A stretch of 64,000 bases of DNA from NCBI GenBank assembly GCA_028279365.1, contig JANQNX010000013.1, forward strand, positions 310,001 through 374,000, given 5' to 3'. The notes beneath the pieces were generated by a model. That model made no database searches and was not told the origin of the DNA. It saw nothing but the letters and a program-made list of their open reading frames with translations. Position numbers and translations under genes: made by a program. Source of the DNA: Gammaproteobacteria bacterium. Its GTDB lineage: Bacteria; Pseudomonadota; Gammaproteobacteria; Eutrophobiales; Eutrophobiaceae. Shown here piece after piece: positions 42,740 through 51,999 of this stretch (positions within the stretch are counted from its first letter, which is position 1; each line of letters begins with the position of its first letter).

Positions 42740-45340
42740 TTATTTTTCAGTCATTAAAGTTCGTGCATTTTGGCTTTTAAGGTATGAAAAAAGACTATCA
42801 ATATCAAAACCCTTGTTTTGAAGCTGCTCAGATGCTTCCGCTCTCCAAACTAAATTACCTGGTTCTGAAAATGTTTTTCTAAGTTCTCTAACTAATGCCA
42901 TGGCATCAGCAGCCCACTGTTTAAAGTCAGAGAGTTTCCATAAACTAAGGTTATTTAAATGTGGCTCAGCACCAGATTGATATACATCAACTTGAGTTAA
43001 TAAAACTGGAATGATTTCTACTTCTTCAGGCTTACATGAAAGAACGTTTTCTTTCATCCATGCCGGGTGAGATGATGCTTGTCTCGCTTTTGTTGGATCT
43101 AATTTCGATTGCGGATTAGTATCTACATAATCTTCAAATACAATACATTTTAAACCTACTTGCCACCATGGATCAGGTGATGCGCTAGATTCTATTTTTT
43201 CTGCATCATACCCCAAATGTTCTCCTAGCAATTTATGTGCATTTTCAAATTTGCTGGGATCATTTAAACCCTCAAGTATTTCTTTTTCTCTTTTAGAATA
43301 ATTTCGATCATGCCTCATGCCAAGATTACTCAATGTTGTTTCAATCTTTTCAACTTGAAACATCACATTATGATTTACCTTACTTTCTAGTGTGCTCTCC
43401 GTATTACTCTCGCTAGCAGCTGAGAGTTGAACTAACCAAGGTATGCCATGCGCAGCTTTTTTTGCACCTAAAAAATGCTCGCGTGCTTTAACCGCAAATG
43501 AGGAATGCCCCTCTGATGCAGACATAGCAGCAGCAGAACCTGCAAGATATTCCCAAAGTGCTCGATACCCGCGCAGACCACTATCAGTAAGTATAGAAAT
43601 TACACTTTCAGCGTTTGATACAGCCTCTGAATAATCATGACTCCACATTGATAATTGATATTTGACTTCGTATTGAACAGCGTCTGATAGCTGGTCTATG
43701 CTAGGAAAAGAGTCTTTATCTACTTCGTTCCTATAATCAACTATCATCTGATTTACGGCTTCCCAATCTGCGCCATTCTCTATGAAGATTTCGAAGTTCT
43801 CTAGAAAATCAGATATTTCTTTATCCTTAGATTGCTCAACACCAAACCACAATTCCGCTTGAAGTTCTGGGTGAAAATACCTCCTTCTTCTTGGATCCGA
43901 AAGATAATCAGGTAATTCATCTCCTGTAACTACTACCGCAGAGTAATCCTCTAAGGATCTAGTGCATCGACCAATAGCCTGCAAGACCCTAGTTTGTATT
44001 CTCTCATTGTATAGAATATTTGCTCCCATTCTTGTCATAAAGAAGCGTTCTTGAGCATTTACTGCTTTTGGCAACCCCTCTATACACAATAATCGACATT
44101 CATCACCAGGAAAGTCGATCCCATCATATCTATTAGCAACGACTGCAACTGCGTTTTCGGTAGTGACAAAATTATCTTTAGATAACTCTATATCCTCGGC
44201 TGAAAATACTTTCAGTGATAAATTATCATTAATATCTTCAGCTATTTCCTCCCTCATATGATCACTTGGCACAAGCACCAAACTTCGCTTCGATCGTTTT
44301 AATAGTGAGTGTCGCAATGTCACTTCTTCTTCTTGCTCTAATGATAAGCTGGGAAATATAAAAAACCTTCTACCAACCCCCTGTGTATCCCAACCATCTG
44401 GCACTGGTAATCTTAAAATTTTTTCTCTCCCCATTAACCGTTCTAGATCTCCACCTTCTCCTAAAGTGGCAGACATATAGATTCGCTGCTTTGGTTTGTT
44501 GAAAGCCGCTAAAGACCATGTTGGAGCGATGATTGGGCGAATAAAGATCTCTGAAGTCGATAAATATATGTGACAAGATTTTAAATGATCTCGAAGCATA
44601 GACCATGGATAACGCAGATCTTTGTCTTTAGTATAAGTATCTAATACACCGACAATATCATCATGGATTTTTAAAAGTATTGGTGTAGGGACTTTATCAA
44701 CCCAATATATTTCTGAGACAGAGTCCCATTGACCAGTCATTCTAGAGTAAGTTGTAGAATCGAGATGGGGTTCAAATATTGACGACAGAACATTATGCAA
44801 AGCTGCCTGATCATGGGCATGCCTGTTTATAGATAACGTCCACATTTTTGCAACATAGTTTTCTGCCGCATGCGCATCGTCGACTATTACTATATCTGCA
44901 TCAGAGAAATACGGGTTGGTATTAAATAAACTACTATATGTAGTAACTGCTATGCGATCACCCTGATTGTAGTAAGCCTTGTCAGCTGCCGAATATTTTT
45001 TTCGTGAACCAGTAAACCCTACTACTGAAAGGCCATATTTATTTTCAGCTTGAGATACTGCCTGATTAACAAGTTGAATTGTGGGGCAAAGATAAACAAC
45101 TTTTTCTTTATGTTTTCTTCGCCTCCATTCTGCGATCAGCAAACCAACTAAAGTTTTTCCGCTTCCGGTTGGTAACTGCAAAGCGACATCTTTTACATTT
45201 TCAGCTTCTGATGCATATTTCTGCATCATTGTCTGTTGATGCGGTAAGACATCAGGAATTTTTCTTCTAGGCAATTCCCGGAATAACAAATCCGGGCTTG
45301 TAGGAGCCGATGATTTTGGTTTGCTTTTAGTAAATGCCAT
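42740..45340 (-). CDS. XPD/DinG-like superfamily 2 helicase
   Basis: 866 residues. Motif I is LPTGSGKT (56-63). Motif II is DDAH (154-157) instead of DEAH, a conservative change. IYMSATLGEGGDLERL is motif III-like, and VVANRYDGIDFPGDECRLLCIEGLP with QAIGRCTRS gives motifs V and VI of the Rad3/XPD group. The C-terminal 350 residues form an unrecognised helical region, then a segment with KCIVFEDYVDTNPQ and TKARQASSHPAWM that may be a degenerate nuclease-like fold. AT-rich, and no ribosome binding site is evident. Function may be DNA repair or phage defence. Confidence 0.8.
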   Translation of the reverse strand: MAFTKSKPKSSAPTSPDLLFRELPRRKIPDVLPHQQTMMQKYASEAENVKDVALQLPTGSGKTLVGLLIAEWRRRKHKEKVVYLCPTIQLVNQAVSQAENKYGLSVVGFTGSRKKYSAADKAYYNQGDRIAVTTYSSLFNTNPYFSDADIVIVDDAHAAENYVAKMWTLSINRHAHDQAALHNVLSSIFEPHLDSTTYSRMTGQWDSVSEIYWVDKVPTPILLKIHDDIVGVLDTYTKDKDLRYPWSMLRDHLKSCHIYLSTSEIFIRPIIAPTWSLAAFNKPKQRIYMSATLGEGGDLERLMGREKILRLPVPDGWDTQGVGRRFFIFPSLSLEQEEEVTLRHSLLKRSKRSLVLVPSDHMREEIAEDINDNLSLKVFSAEDIELSKDNFVTTENAVAVVANRYDGIDFPGDECRLLCIEGLPKAVNAQERFFMTRMGANILYNERIQTRVLQAIGRCTRSLEDYSAVVVTGDELPDYLSDPRRRRYFHPELQAELWFGVEQSKDKEISDFLENFEIFIENGADWEAVNQMIVDYRNEVDKDSFPSIDQLSDAVQYEVKYQLSMWSHDYSEAVSNAESVISILTDSGLRGYRALWEYLAGSAAAMSASEGHSSFAVKAREHFLGAKKAAHGIPWLVQLSAASESNTESTLESKVNHNVMFQVEKIETTLSNLGMRHDRNYSKREKEILEGLNDPSKFENAHKLLGEHLGYDAEKIESSASPDPWWQVGLKCIVFEDYVDTNPQSKLDPTKARQASSHPAWMKENVLSCKPEEVEIIPVLLTQVDVYQSGAEPHLNNLSLWKLSDFKQWAADAMALVRELRKTFSEPGNLVWRAEASEQLQNKGFDIDSLFSYLKSQNARTLMTEK

Positions 45341-45352
45341 ATTAAATAATAT

Positions 45353-45385
45353 AAAGCCGCAGTGACTTTCATCAACTGCGGCTTT
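45353..45385 (-). terminator. Terminator of the molybdopterin oxidoreductase gene
   Basis: Arms AAAGCCGCAGT (45353-45363) and ACTGCGGCTTT (45375-45385), an 11-base stem. It lies after the stop of the 45424 gene and before the helicase start. The T-run is better on the plus strand (TTTTGTTTT) than on the minus, so polarity is not certain. Confidence 0.75.
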
Positions 45386-45423
45386 TGTTTTCTAATCATC
45401 CATGATTATATTTTGTTAGTAAC

Positions 45424-47544
45424 TTACGATGCGGCTTCCACCTGCACCAGGTTATCGAAGAACGTTGGTGAGTGGCCCATGTCGCCGAACTCGGCAGAGC
45501 TGGTGATGTTCACCGTACCTTTGTTGAGCTGTCGCCAGTAACCTAATGTGGTGACAAGAATACCCTCGTTTACATCATCGGTGATCTTCGCTTTGCCTTC
45601 GTATGCGCCACGGTCATTAAACACTTTGACGTTACTGCCATCACTAATGCCACGTGATTCCGCATCGGCCGGATTCATCAATACGAATTGCTCACCTTGA
45701 TCTTTGATCTTCATGTTCGCATAACACGAATTCAGGAAGGCATGGCTTTTCGGTGCAATCATACTGAGTGGATACTTCGCGGCCATTTCCGGATTAGTTT
45801 CGGGCCGTTCGTATGGTGGCAGGTAATCGGGTAACGGATCCAGATCTTCACCCGGTTGGAAACCTTCGTACATTTGTCGGAATGGTGGTGCGACAAAATT
45901 CTTCGCCCCTTCTACCTTGAAGTTACACTTGCCGTTCGGTGTCGGGAAGTTACCTTCTTTATGTGGTGCACGGTCATCCTTGGTACCCACGTTGAGTCGG
46001 AAGAAACCGTTCTCACGCATGTAGTTCATGTCCGCGCCTTCGCAGGCCGGGGCATCCCAGTCGATGAAGTTTTCCAGGCACTCGGAATCAGACCAGTGCA
46101 AACGCTCTTCCTCGTAACCCATAGCCGTGGCCAGACGACGGAAGATTTCATTATTGGGTAAGCATTCGCCCGGTGACTCGACGCTCTTGGCGTTGTAGGT
46201 CAGGTATAAATGACCCCAGGAAAGAATAATGTCTTCCATCTCGGCACCCATCGAGGCCGGTAACACGATATCGGCATAAGACGCGGTATCTGATATGAAA
46301 TGATCCGCCGCCACATGGAACAGGTCTTCACTTTCCAGTGCTTCGACAATCTTATCGGTTTCCGGTGATTGCGTTACCGGGTTGGTATTCCAGGTCATGA
46401 CCGATTTAATCGGCGTTTCCAGATTTTGTTCGCCGAGTAATGCCCTGCCCAGTTGCAGAATACTGACGACTTGCGTGCCTTCCGGTATCCATTCAGGTTT
46501 ACAAATTACATCAAACTTATACGGATGTTCCCAAACCGGGAATTGTGTGACACCACCACCAACATGACGCCAGGCACCGGTTAATGCCGGAATACTGCTC
46601 ACGGCACGAATGGTTTGACCGCCGCCATAATGACGTTCCAGCCCTACTCCCATACGAATCGCAGCCGGTTGTTCGGTGGCGAGTTCTTTGGCGAGCTTGC
46701 GAATATCAGCAGCAGGAATACCGGTGATCTCTTCTGCCCATTCTGGCGTGTGTTTTTGGCAGTGTGCTTTTAAGTCATCAAAGCCTTCGGTGTAGTTATC
46801 AACATAATCCTGATCGACCAGACCTTGTTCGATGATGCTGTGAATGACAGCCATTGCTAACGCACCATCAGTCGATGGTTTGGGTGCAATATGCCAGTCG
46901 GCTTGTTTTGCAGTACGTGATTTATACGCATCAATGACCACGACCTTGGCACCTTTTTGCTGGGCGTCTTTGACGATTGCCCAGTGATGCAGGTTGGTAC
47001 TGACACTATTACATGCCCAGATAACAATATATTTGGAGTGAATATAACTTTCTGGATCCACACCAGCGGTAGGACCCACGGTGAGTAACCACGCGGTACA
47101 CGAACCTTCACCACAATAGGTACGCTCACAGACAGTGGCGCCCATTTTATTAAAGAAGGCATCGCCACCGTTTAATCCATGCACCAAACCCTGGTGACCT
47201 AAATAGCTCACTGGCAGAATGGATTGCGGGCCGAATTCTTCAATTAGGGCTTTCCATTTATCGGTAATGGTGGTGATGGCTTCGTCCCAGGTAATTTGTT
47301 CGAATTGTTTGCTACCTTTGGGGCCGACGCGTTTCATCGGGTGCAGGATGCGGTCCGGATGATAATGACGTTTTTCGTAATCTTTGAGTTTGACGCAGAG
47401 ACCGCCGCGCGTCATCGGGTGATCTTTATTGCCTCTGACACCGATGACTTTGCCGTCTTCGATATCGAAGACCATCGCGCAGGTATCAGGACAATCGTGT
47501 GGACAGCCACCAAAGGCCGTCTCGACTTTCGGGTTTGCAGCCAT
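45424..47544 (-). CDS. Molybdopterin-dependent oxidoreductase (DMSO reductase family)
   Basis: 706 residues. The N-terminal [4Fe-4S] motif is CPHDCPDTC, with a fourth cysteine in GGLCVKLKD. MGATVCERTYCGEGSCTAW probably includes the Mo ligand. Downstream come the IVIWACNSVSTNLHHW nucleotide-cofactor contact, VLPASMGAEMEDI and a C-terminal molydopterin-dinucleotide-binding domain (MNPADAESRGISDGSNVKVFNDRG). No Tat signal, so cytoplasmic. No iron-sulfur or membrane partner is encoded next to it; the substrate is unknown. GAGAGGAG precedes the ATG. Confidence 0.88.
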   Translation of the reverse strand: MAANPKVETAFGGCPHDCPDTCAMVFDIEDGKVIGVRGNKDHPMTRGGLCVKLKDYEKRHYHPDRILHPMKRVGPKGSKQFEQITWDEAITTITDKWKALIEEFGPQSILPVSYLGHQGLVHGLNGGDAFFNKMGATVCERTYCGEGSCTAWLLTVGPTAGVDPESYIHSKYIVIWACNSVSTNLHHWAIVKDAQQKGAKVVVIDAYKSRTAKQADWHIAPKPSTDGALAMAVIHSIIEQGLVDQDYVDNYTEGFDDLKAHCQKHTPEWAEEITGIPAADIRKLAKELATEQPAAIRMGVGLERHYGGGQTIRAVSSIPALTGAWRHVGGGVTQFPVWEHPYKFDVICKPEWIPEGTQVVSILQLGRALLGEQNLETPIKSVMTWNTNPVTQSPETDKIVEALESEDLFHVAADHFISDTASYADIVLPASMGAEMEDIILSWGHLYLTYNAKSVESPGECLPNNEIFRRLATAMGYEEERLHWSDSECLENFIDWDAPACEGADMNYMRENGFFRLNVGTKDDRAPHKEGNFPTPNGKCNFKVEGAKNFVAPPFRQMYEGFQPGEDLDPLPDYLPPYERPETNPEMAAKYPLSMIAPKSHAFLNSCYANMKIKDQGEQFVLMNPADAESRGISDGSNVKVFNDRGAYEGKAKITDDVNEGILVTTLGYWRQLNKGTVNITSSAEFGDMGHSPTFFDNLVQVEAAS

Positions 47545-47673
47545 GTTATGCTCCTCTCTGACATAGTTAGACTGCGGCTAAGTATATCGAATTGACGAGC
47601 TGATGGCAGGATTCTTTAAAACATATCAGTAAGATACATATACCCTATTAGTCTGCCGAATTAATGTTAACGA

Positions 47674-47943
47674 TCAGTGCCCGGCATTTACCTTTTTCGG
47701 GACAGATTCTGTGATGCGTGAACGCCATAGATTAACGGACTGGCTATAGATATGTTGCTGGGCTGGCATCAGTTGAATATGGGGATGCTGGCATAATAAT
47801 ATGAGCGATTCGACAATATGTTCTGCCAGTTGCTGGCAAGGCCGCGTCGTGTAACGCGTCATCAGAAAAAACAGTCTTGCCTGTAATCGATCGATTGACT
47901 CTGTGGTGACTGTATCGATATGGGTTGACGATTTACTACGCAT
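47674..47943 (-). CDS. Small protein of unknown function (Fur-locus, second gene)
   Basis: 89 residues from ATG 47943, seven bases after GAGGAGAT, a strong ribosome binding site. Helical and basic: RLQARLFFLMTRYTTRPCQQLAEHIVESLILLCQHPHIQLMP, with two cysteines and several histidines. Not recognised. Its first 82 bases overlap the end of the upstream small gene in another frame. Both should be transcribed from the Fur-box promoter. Confidence 0.65.
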   Translation of the reverse strand: MRSKSSTHIDTVTTESIDRLQARLFFLMTRYTTRPCQQLAEHIVESLILLCQHPHIQLMPAQQHIYSQSVNLWRSRITESVPKKVNAGH

Positions 47944-48230
47944 GGCTTATCTCCTCTTGTTTGCGTAAGTTCTCTATTCAGTGTTTGCAAGGTGCTGGCA
48001 CAAATTCGGATGGGTGATTCGCACAGACGTCTCAGCCTGGAATGGCTAACTGAGGCCTGCGCGGCTAACAGGTACAAATCTCGACACAGCGCCTTATTTG
48101 TCTGTTTGTCTCTTGATAACAATGATTTATATTCTGTTAACTTGGAAAATAAATGCATGACTACGCTTTCTGGATTCCATCTGACAACATGAATATGCGT
48201 TTCAGTATTAATGACTTTATACTTGTCCAT
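47862..48230 (-). CDS. Small protein of unknown function (Fur-locus, first gene)
   Basis: 122 residues from ATG 48230, or about 98 from ATG 48158. The predicted transcription start (about 48236) leaves almost no leader for the first ATG, so 48158 is as likely. The residues LCRDLYLLAAQASVSHSRLRRLCESPIRICASTLQTLNRE form a cysteine-containing helical stretch. Not recognised. The 3' end overlaps the next gene by 82 bases, an unusually long overlap. It could alternatively be a leader of the second gene. Confidence 0.5.
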   Translation of the reverse strand: MDKYKVINTETHIHVVRWNPESVVMHLFSKLTEYKSLLSRDKQTNKALCRDLYLLAAQASVSHSRLRRLCESPIRICASTLQTLNRELTQTRGDKPCVVNRQPISIQSPQSQSIDYRQDCFF

Positions 48231-48234
48231 TGAT

Positions 48235-48253
48235 AATAATGATAATCATTCTC
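48235..48253. promoter_or_regulatory. Fur box
   Basis: Matches the 19-base Fur consensus at 17 positions: AATAAT-GATAAT-CATTCTC against GATAAT-GATAAT-CATTATC. It lies in the 57-base gap between divergent genes at 48230 (minus) and 48288 (plus), so iron should repress one or both. Confidence 0.85.
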
Positions 48254-48272
48254 ATTTATTAATGTCAACCGG
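48243..48272 (-). promoter_or_regulatory. Minus-strand promoter overlapping the Fur box
   Basis: TTGACA (48267-48272), an 18-base spacer and TATCAT (48243-48248) on the minus strand. The -10 lies inside the Fur box, so Fur binding would block RNA polymerase directly. Confidence 0.6.
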
Positions 48273-48287
48273 TAAATTACAAAAATA

Positions 48288-49151
48288 ATGAACGAACTTT
48301 ATCAACAACTCTGCAATGCCAATTACGTCGCCGATAAGTCGCTGTGTTTTTCTCTGCAAATGATGAATAGCGTTAACCGACCCTTGCTAATAGAAGGCGA
48401 AGCCGGTGTCGGTAAAACCGCTGTCGCGCAGGCATTGGCCAAAGCTCAGTCAACCGAATTAATACGCTTGCAGTGCTATGAAGGATTGGATGCACAGTCG
48501 GCGGTGTATGAGTGGAATTATGCCAAGCAGTTGATGTGGATAAATATTCAGCAAAAACAGCAGGACGCGGCGACACTCGACCATGTTTTTAGCCGCGAGT
48601 TTTTATTGGAGCGCCCTCTTCTCAAGGCCATCACCCAAAGCAAGGCACCGGTATTACTAATCGATGAAATCGACCGCGCCGATGAGGCATTTGAGGCTTA
48701 TTTATTAGAGTTACTATCGGAATTCCAAGTCAGCATTCCGGAATACGGCACTATTACGGCAACGACAGAGCCCAGCGTGATACTGACCTCCAACGCCAGT
48801 CGCGAACTCAGCGATGCATTACGCAGGCGTTGCCTATATCACTATCTGGACTTCCCGGATAAGGTCAGGGAAAGCGAGATCATTAATGCGTCAATGCCCG
48901 ATATCAATGAAAAACTGACCAGCCAGATCGTGCAGTTCATACAATTGCTGCGCAAACAGGACCTGGTGAAACGTCCCGGTATTGCAGAGACGCTGGATTG
49001 GTCGGCTGCATTATTAAACATGAAAGTGAACGACTTAACCGAAGCTGTCGATCAAGTGTTGCATAGTCTAGGTTGCGTACTCAAGACCAGCGACGACAGA
49101 CAACACATCAATCAGGAAAAAGTCAGTCAGTTACTGGCTGCGGTAAGATGA
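48288..49151 (+). CDS. MoxR-family AAA+ ATPase
   Basis: 287 residues. Walker A is GEAGVGKT (37-44), Walker B VLLIDEIDRAD (122-132). ILTSNASRELSDALRRRCLYHYLDFP is the sensor-1 and arginine-finger region. MoxR ATPases act as chaperones with a VWA-domain partner to mature metal-containing enzymes; the partner gene follows and overlaps by ATGA. It is the first plus-strand gene after the Fur box. Confidence 0.92.
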   Translation: MNELYQQLCNANYVADKSLCFSLQMMNSVNRPLLIEGEAGVGKTAVAQALAKAQSTELIRLQCYEGLDAQSAVYEWNYAKQLMWINIQQKQQDAATLDHVFSREFLLERPLLKAITQSKAPVLLIDEIDRADEAFEAYLLELLSEFQVSIPEYGTITATTEPSVILTSNASRELSDALRRRCLYHYLDFPDKVRESEIINASMPDINEKLTSQIVQFIQLLRKQDLVKRPGIAETLDWSAALLNMKVNDLTEAVDQVLHSLGCVLKTSDDRQHINQEKVSQLLAAVR

Positions 49152-50278
49152 TAGCCAACAATGTTAGCGATCAGTTTGTTGATTTTACCGGTTATCTAAA
49201 ACAAAACGGTTTCTCGATTGGCATTGACCAAACCCGGGACGCATTAACTCTTCTTGGTCGTCAGACCCGACCAGACCAACAATTCACTAAACAAACATTA
49301 CGCGGACTGTTCTGCAGTAACCTCAGCCAGTGGCAACAGTTTGATGATCTGTTTCAACAATTCTGGTTCTCATCCAATTTAGACAATGATGAAAAACCAC
49401 ATGAACGCAATCAAGCAATAACACGCAAGCAAAACAGTCAAAGCAGCGGTATTGCCGGGACCTCGACTGATCATTTCTCGGATATGTCGACCGACACTAG
49501 TGGTTCGGCATGCGGTGCTGGCAAACAACGCACCATTGGCAAGGCTGACTTTCGGTTTTTGAACGATACACGGGCGATGCGTGAGATTGAACGCTTAACT
49601 GAACGCCTGGCACTGTCACTGAAACAACAAAAATCCAGACGCAAGACTTATAGTAATCAAGGCGAACAAATCGACATCCGCCAAACCTTACGTCGTAATA
49701 TGAAATACGGAGGCGCGTTAATCACACCAAGATTCCGACAACAGTTAACCCGTCCATTCGAGTTGGTGATACTGCATGATGTCTCGCATTCCATGACCTG
49801 GAATAATCCCTTGCTGTTTCGGTTTGTGCGTGGTCTGGTCAGAACTCTGCCAAAGACCGAAGCATTTGTGTTTCACACGCAGCTGCATCAGGTCACAACG
49901 CTTTATCGCGAGCGCTCGGTCAAGACCATGCAACAAAAGCTGGAAGCGAAAAATAACTTATGGCTGGGCGGCACCTGCATTGGCGAATCGCTACATGAAT
50001 TCAATCAGCGCTATGCCAAAAAATATCTGAATTCGAAAACCGTATTATTGATTATCAGCGATGGTTTTGATACCGATGCGCCGGAATACCTGGCAACGCA
50101 GTTGAAAATCATGCACCGACAGTGTCGGAGACTGTTGTGGCTCAACCCGATGCTGGGTCGTGAGCATTACCAGGCCGATAGCGAAACATTTAACCAGGCC
50201 AGGCCGTATATTGACTCGCTCGTGCCAGCCAACACACTCGATTCATTACGCTCTGTTATTCAGTCAATTCGACAATAA
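49148..50278 (+). CDS. CoxE-like VWA-domain protein
   Basis: 376 residues from ATG 49148, overlapping the MoxR stop as ATGA; the frame upstream of it is a shadow. The C-terminal VWA domain has an intact MIDAS: D211-V-S-H-S215 (HDVSHSM), TCIGES and ISDGFDTD. A low-complexity linker rich in Q, S and T lies near residues 80-150, and a helical N-terminus precedes it. It works with the MoxR ATPase; the client is unknown. The 75-base gap to the response regulator leaves read-through possible. Confidence 0.9.
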   Translation: MIANNVSDQFVDFTGYLKQNGFSIGIDQTRDALTLLGRQTRPDQQFTKQTLRGLFCSNLSQWQQFDDLFQQFWFSSNLDNDEKPHERNQAITRKQNSQSSGIAGTSTDHFSDMSTDTSGSACGAGKQRTIGKADFRFLNDTRAMREIERLTERLALSLKQQKSRRKTYSNQGEQIDIRQTLRRNMKYGGALITPRFRQQLTRPFELVILHDVSHSMTWNNPLLFRFVRGLVRTLPKTEAFVFHTQLHQVTTLYRERSVKTMQQKLEAKNNLWLGGTCIGESLHEFNQRYAKKYLNSKTVLLIISDGFDTDAPEYLATQLKIMHRQCRRLLWLNPMLGREHYQADSETFNQARPYIDSLVPANTLDSLRSVIQSIRQ

Positions 50279-50359
50279 ATCAATAACACTGCGGAAAGGC
50301 TAAAGAAAACCCGCATCTGGCCGTTACTGTTCCATGAACCATAATAACTGGATGTGATC

Positions 50360-51985
50360 ATGGCCCTGTGGAATTTAAAAAATAAAAAAGTCCTGATTGT
50401 TGAAGACCACCAGGAAATGCGTGCGATTTTGCAATCGATCGTTGAACCGCTGATACCTGAAGAAATCGTTACCGCAAAAAATGGCGAAGAAGCGATAGAA
50501 AGACTTGAGGAACAACAGTTCGATATTGTCTTCTGCGATTATAATTTAGGCAACGGCAGAGACGGCCAGCAAGTGCTGGAAGAAGCAAAATACCGCGAAT
50601 TCCTGCCTTTCAACGCCATCTTTGTCATGTGTACCGCTGAAAACACCTCGGAAATGGTGATGGGCGCAATTGACTATTTACCCGATGACTACATTTCCAA
50701 GCCGTTTAATCGCACCGTCATTCACTCACGCTTGAAGAAACTGTTAGACCGAAAAAATAACCTGACAGACATCTCGTTATCGATGGCCGATAAGGATTAC
50801 CGTAAGGCCTTATCGCAATGTGATGCCTTATTAAAAACGAAACCCGCTAACCGCAGCGACTTGCTTAAAACTAAAGGTGAACTGTTGATCACGCTGGGCG
50901 AATTTGATCAAGCGGTGGATATGTATGAAGACATTATCGAGGAGCGTGATATTCCCTGGGCTTACATGGGCCTGGGCAAAACCTATTTTTTCCAGAAAGA
51001 ATACGAAGAAGCGTTACAGGTATTCTCCGGCCTGATTAAATCGAATCCGTCTAATGTTGCTGCCTATGACTGGATGGCAAAGATCCATGAAGCGATGGGA
51101 GAACTGGATAAGGCCCAGCAGATGTTGGCTATTGGTGCCAGTAAATCACCAAAGTCATTAGTTCGGCAGCGTCATCTGGCCCAGGTAGCGCATAAAAATA
51201 ACGACCTCGAAACGGCAACGAGCAGTTATCAAAAGGCGATCAATGTCGGGCAACACTCCTGTTATAAAGCGACCGATGATTACAATGCGCTGGCCAAGAC
51301 TCTGGTAGAAAACAACAAGGGTAATGAAGCGTTACAGGTTGTGGCCAAGATAGAAAAGGATTTTAAAAACACACCGCAGGCAAAAATGGCGGCCGCGCTG
51401 ACTGAAGGGATGATTCATTCCAGTTCAGGTAATGAAGAAGCGGCAGGTAAATGTTTACAACAAGCACTGGATAGCTATGCCAAAGATGCACAAGGACTCT
51501 CCTCCAGTCTGGCGCTGGAATTAACCGACCTGTGTCTTGCTACCGGCAATGAAGAGGCGGCCAATGAAGTCGCGCAAAACCTTGTGCGTAATAATCATGA
51601 TAATCAGGACATCATTGCCAAAACCAAACAGGTGTTCGCTGATGCCGGCAAGGCTGAGGCCGGTGATTCTCTGGTTGATACGACCAAGAAAGAGATCATC
51701 GATCTTAATAATAGCGGCGCCAGATTACTGAAAGAAGGCAAGCTGGAAGAATCCAGTGAATTATTCATGAAAGCGGCGCGCGGCATGCCGGATAATGTCA
51801 TCGTCAATCTGAACGCAGCCTATTCTTTATTGCAGTTGATGAAGAAGACCGGCAAGGTAAAAAAATATTCAACTCGCGTTGGTGATTATCTGGAACGGGT
51901 TCGCACGCTGGATCCCGCTAACAAGAAATACCACGATCTGATGGCCAGCTTGAAACAAGCTACGCTTGCATCGAAGGCGGCCTAG
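50360..51985 (+). CDS. Response regulator with TPR output
   Basis: 541 residues from ATG 50360; a GTG at 50354 is possible. The receiver domain has E15/D16, phosphoacceptor D60 (VFCDYNLG), T92 and K114 (YISKPFN). The rest is TPR-like repeats (MYEDIIEERDIPWAYMGLGKTYFFQKEYEEALQVF, and others), with no DNA-binding domain, so output should be by protein contact. The small histidine kinase gene follows by 14 bases. Confidence 0.9.
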   Translation: MALWNLKNKKVLIVEDHQEMRAILQSIVEPLIPEEIVTAKNGEEAIERLEEQQFDIVFCDYNLGNGRDGQQVLEEAKYREFLPFNAIFVMCTAENTSEMVMGAIDYLPDDYISKPFNRTVIHSRLKKLLDRKNNLTDISLSMADKDYRKALSQCDALLKTKPANRSDLLKTKGELLITLGEFDQAVDMYEDIIEERDIPWAYMGLGKTYFFQKEYEEALQVFSGLIKSNPSNVAAYDWMAKIHEAMGELDKAQQMLAIGASKSPKSLVRQRHLAQVAHKNNDLETATSSYQKAINVGQHSCYKATDDYNALAKTLVENNKGNEALQVVAKIEKDFKNTPQAKMAAALTEGMIHSSSGNEEAAGKCLQQALDSYAKDAQGLSSSLALELTDLCLATGNEEAANEVAQNLVRNNHDNQDIIAKTKQVFADAGKAEAGDSLVDTTKKEIIDLNNSGARLLKEGKLEESSELFMKAARGMPDNVIVNLNAAYSLLQLMKKTGKVKKYSTRVGDYLERVRTLDPANKKYHDLMASLKQATLASKAA

Positions 51986-51999
51986 AGGAATTCACTTTA

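Noticed and set aside
25367-45340. One joint defence island linking the methyltransferase and the XPD-like helicase
   Set aside because: They lie 15 kb apart, with ordinary metabolic and envelope genes between them; no shared operon.
49073-49147. Upstream extension of the VWA gene
   Set aside because: It overlaps conserved MoxR coding sequence, and ATG 49148 with its ATGA junction is the better start.
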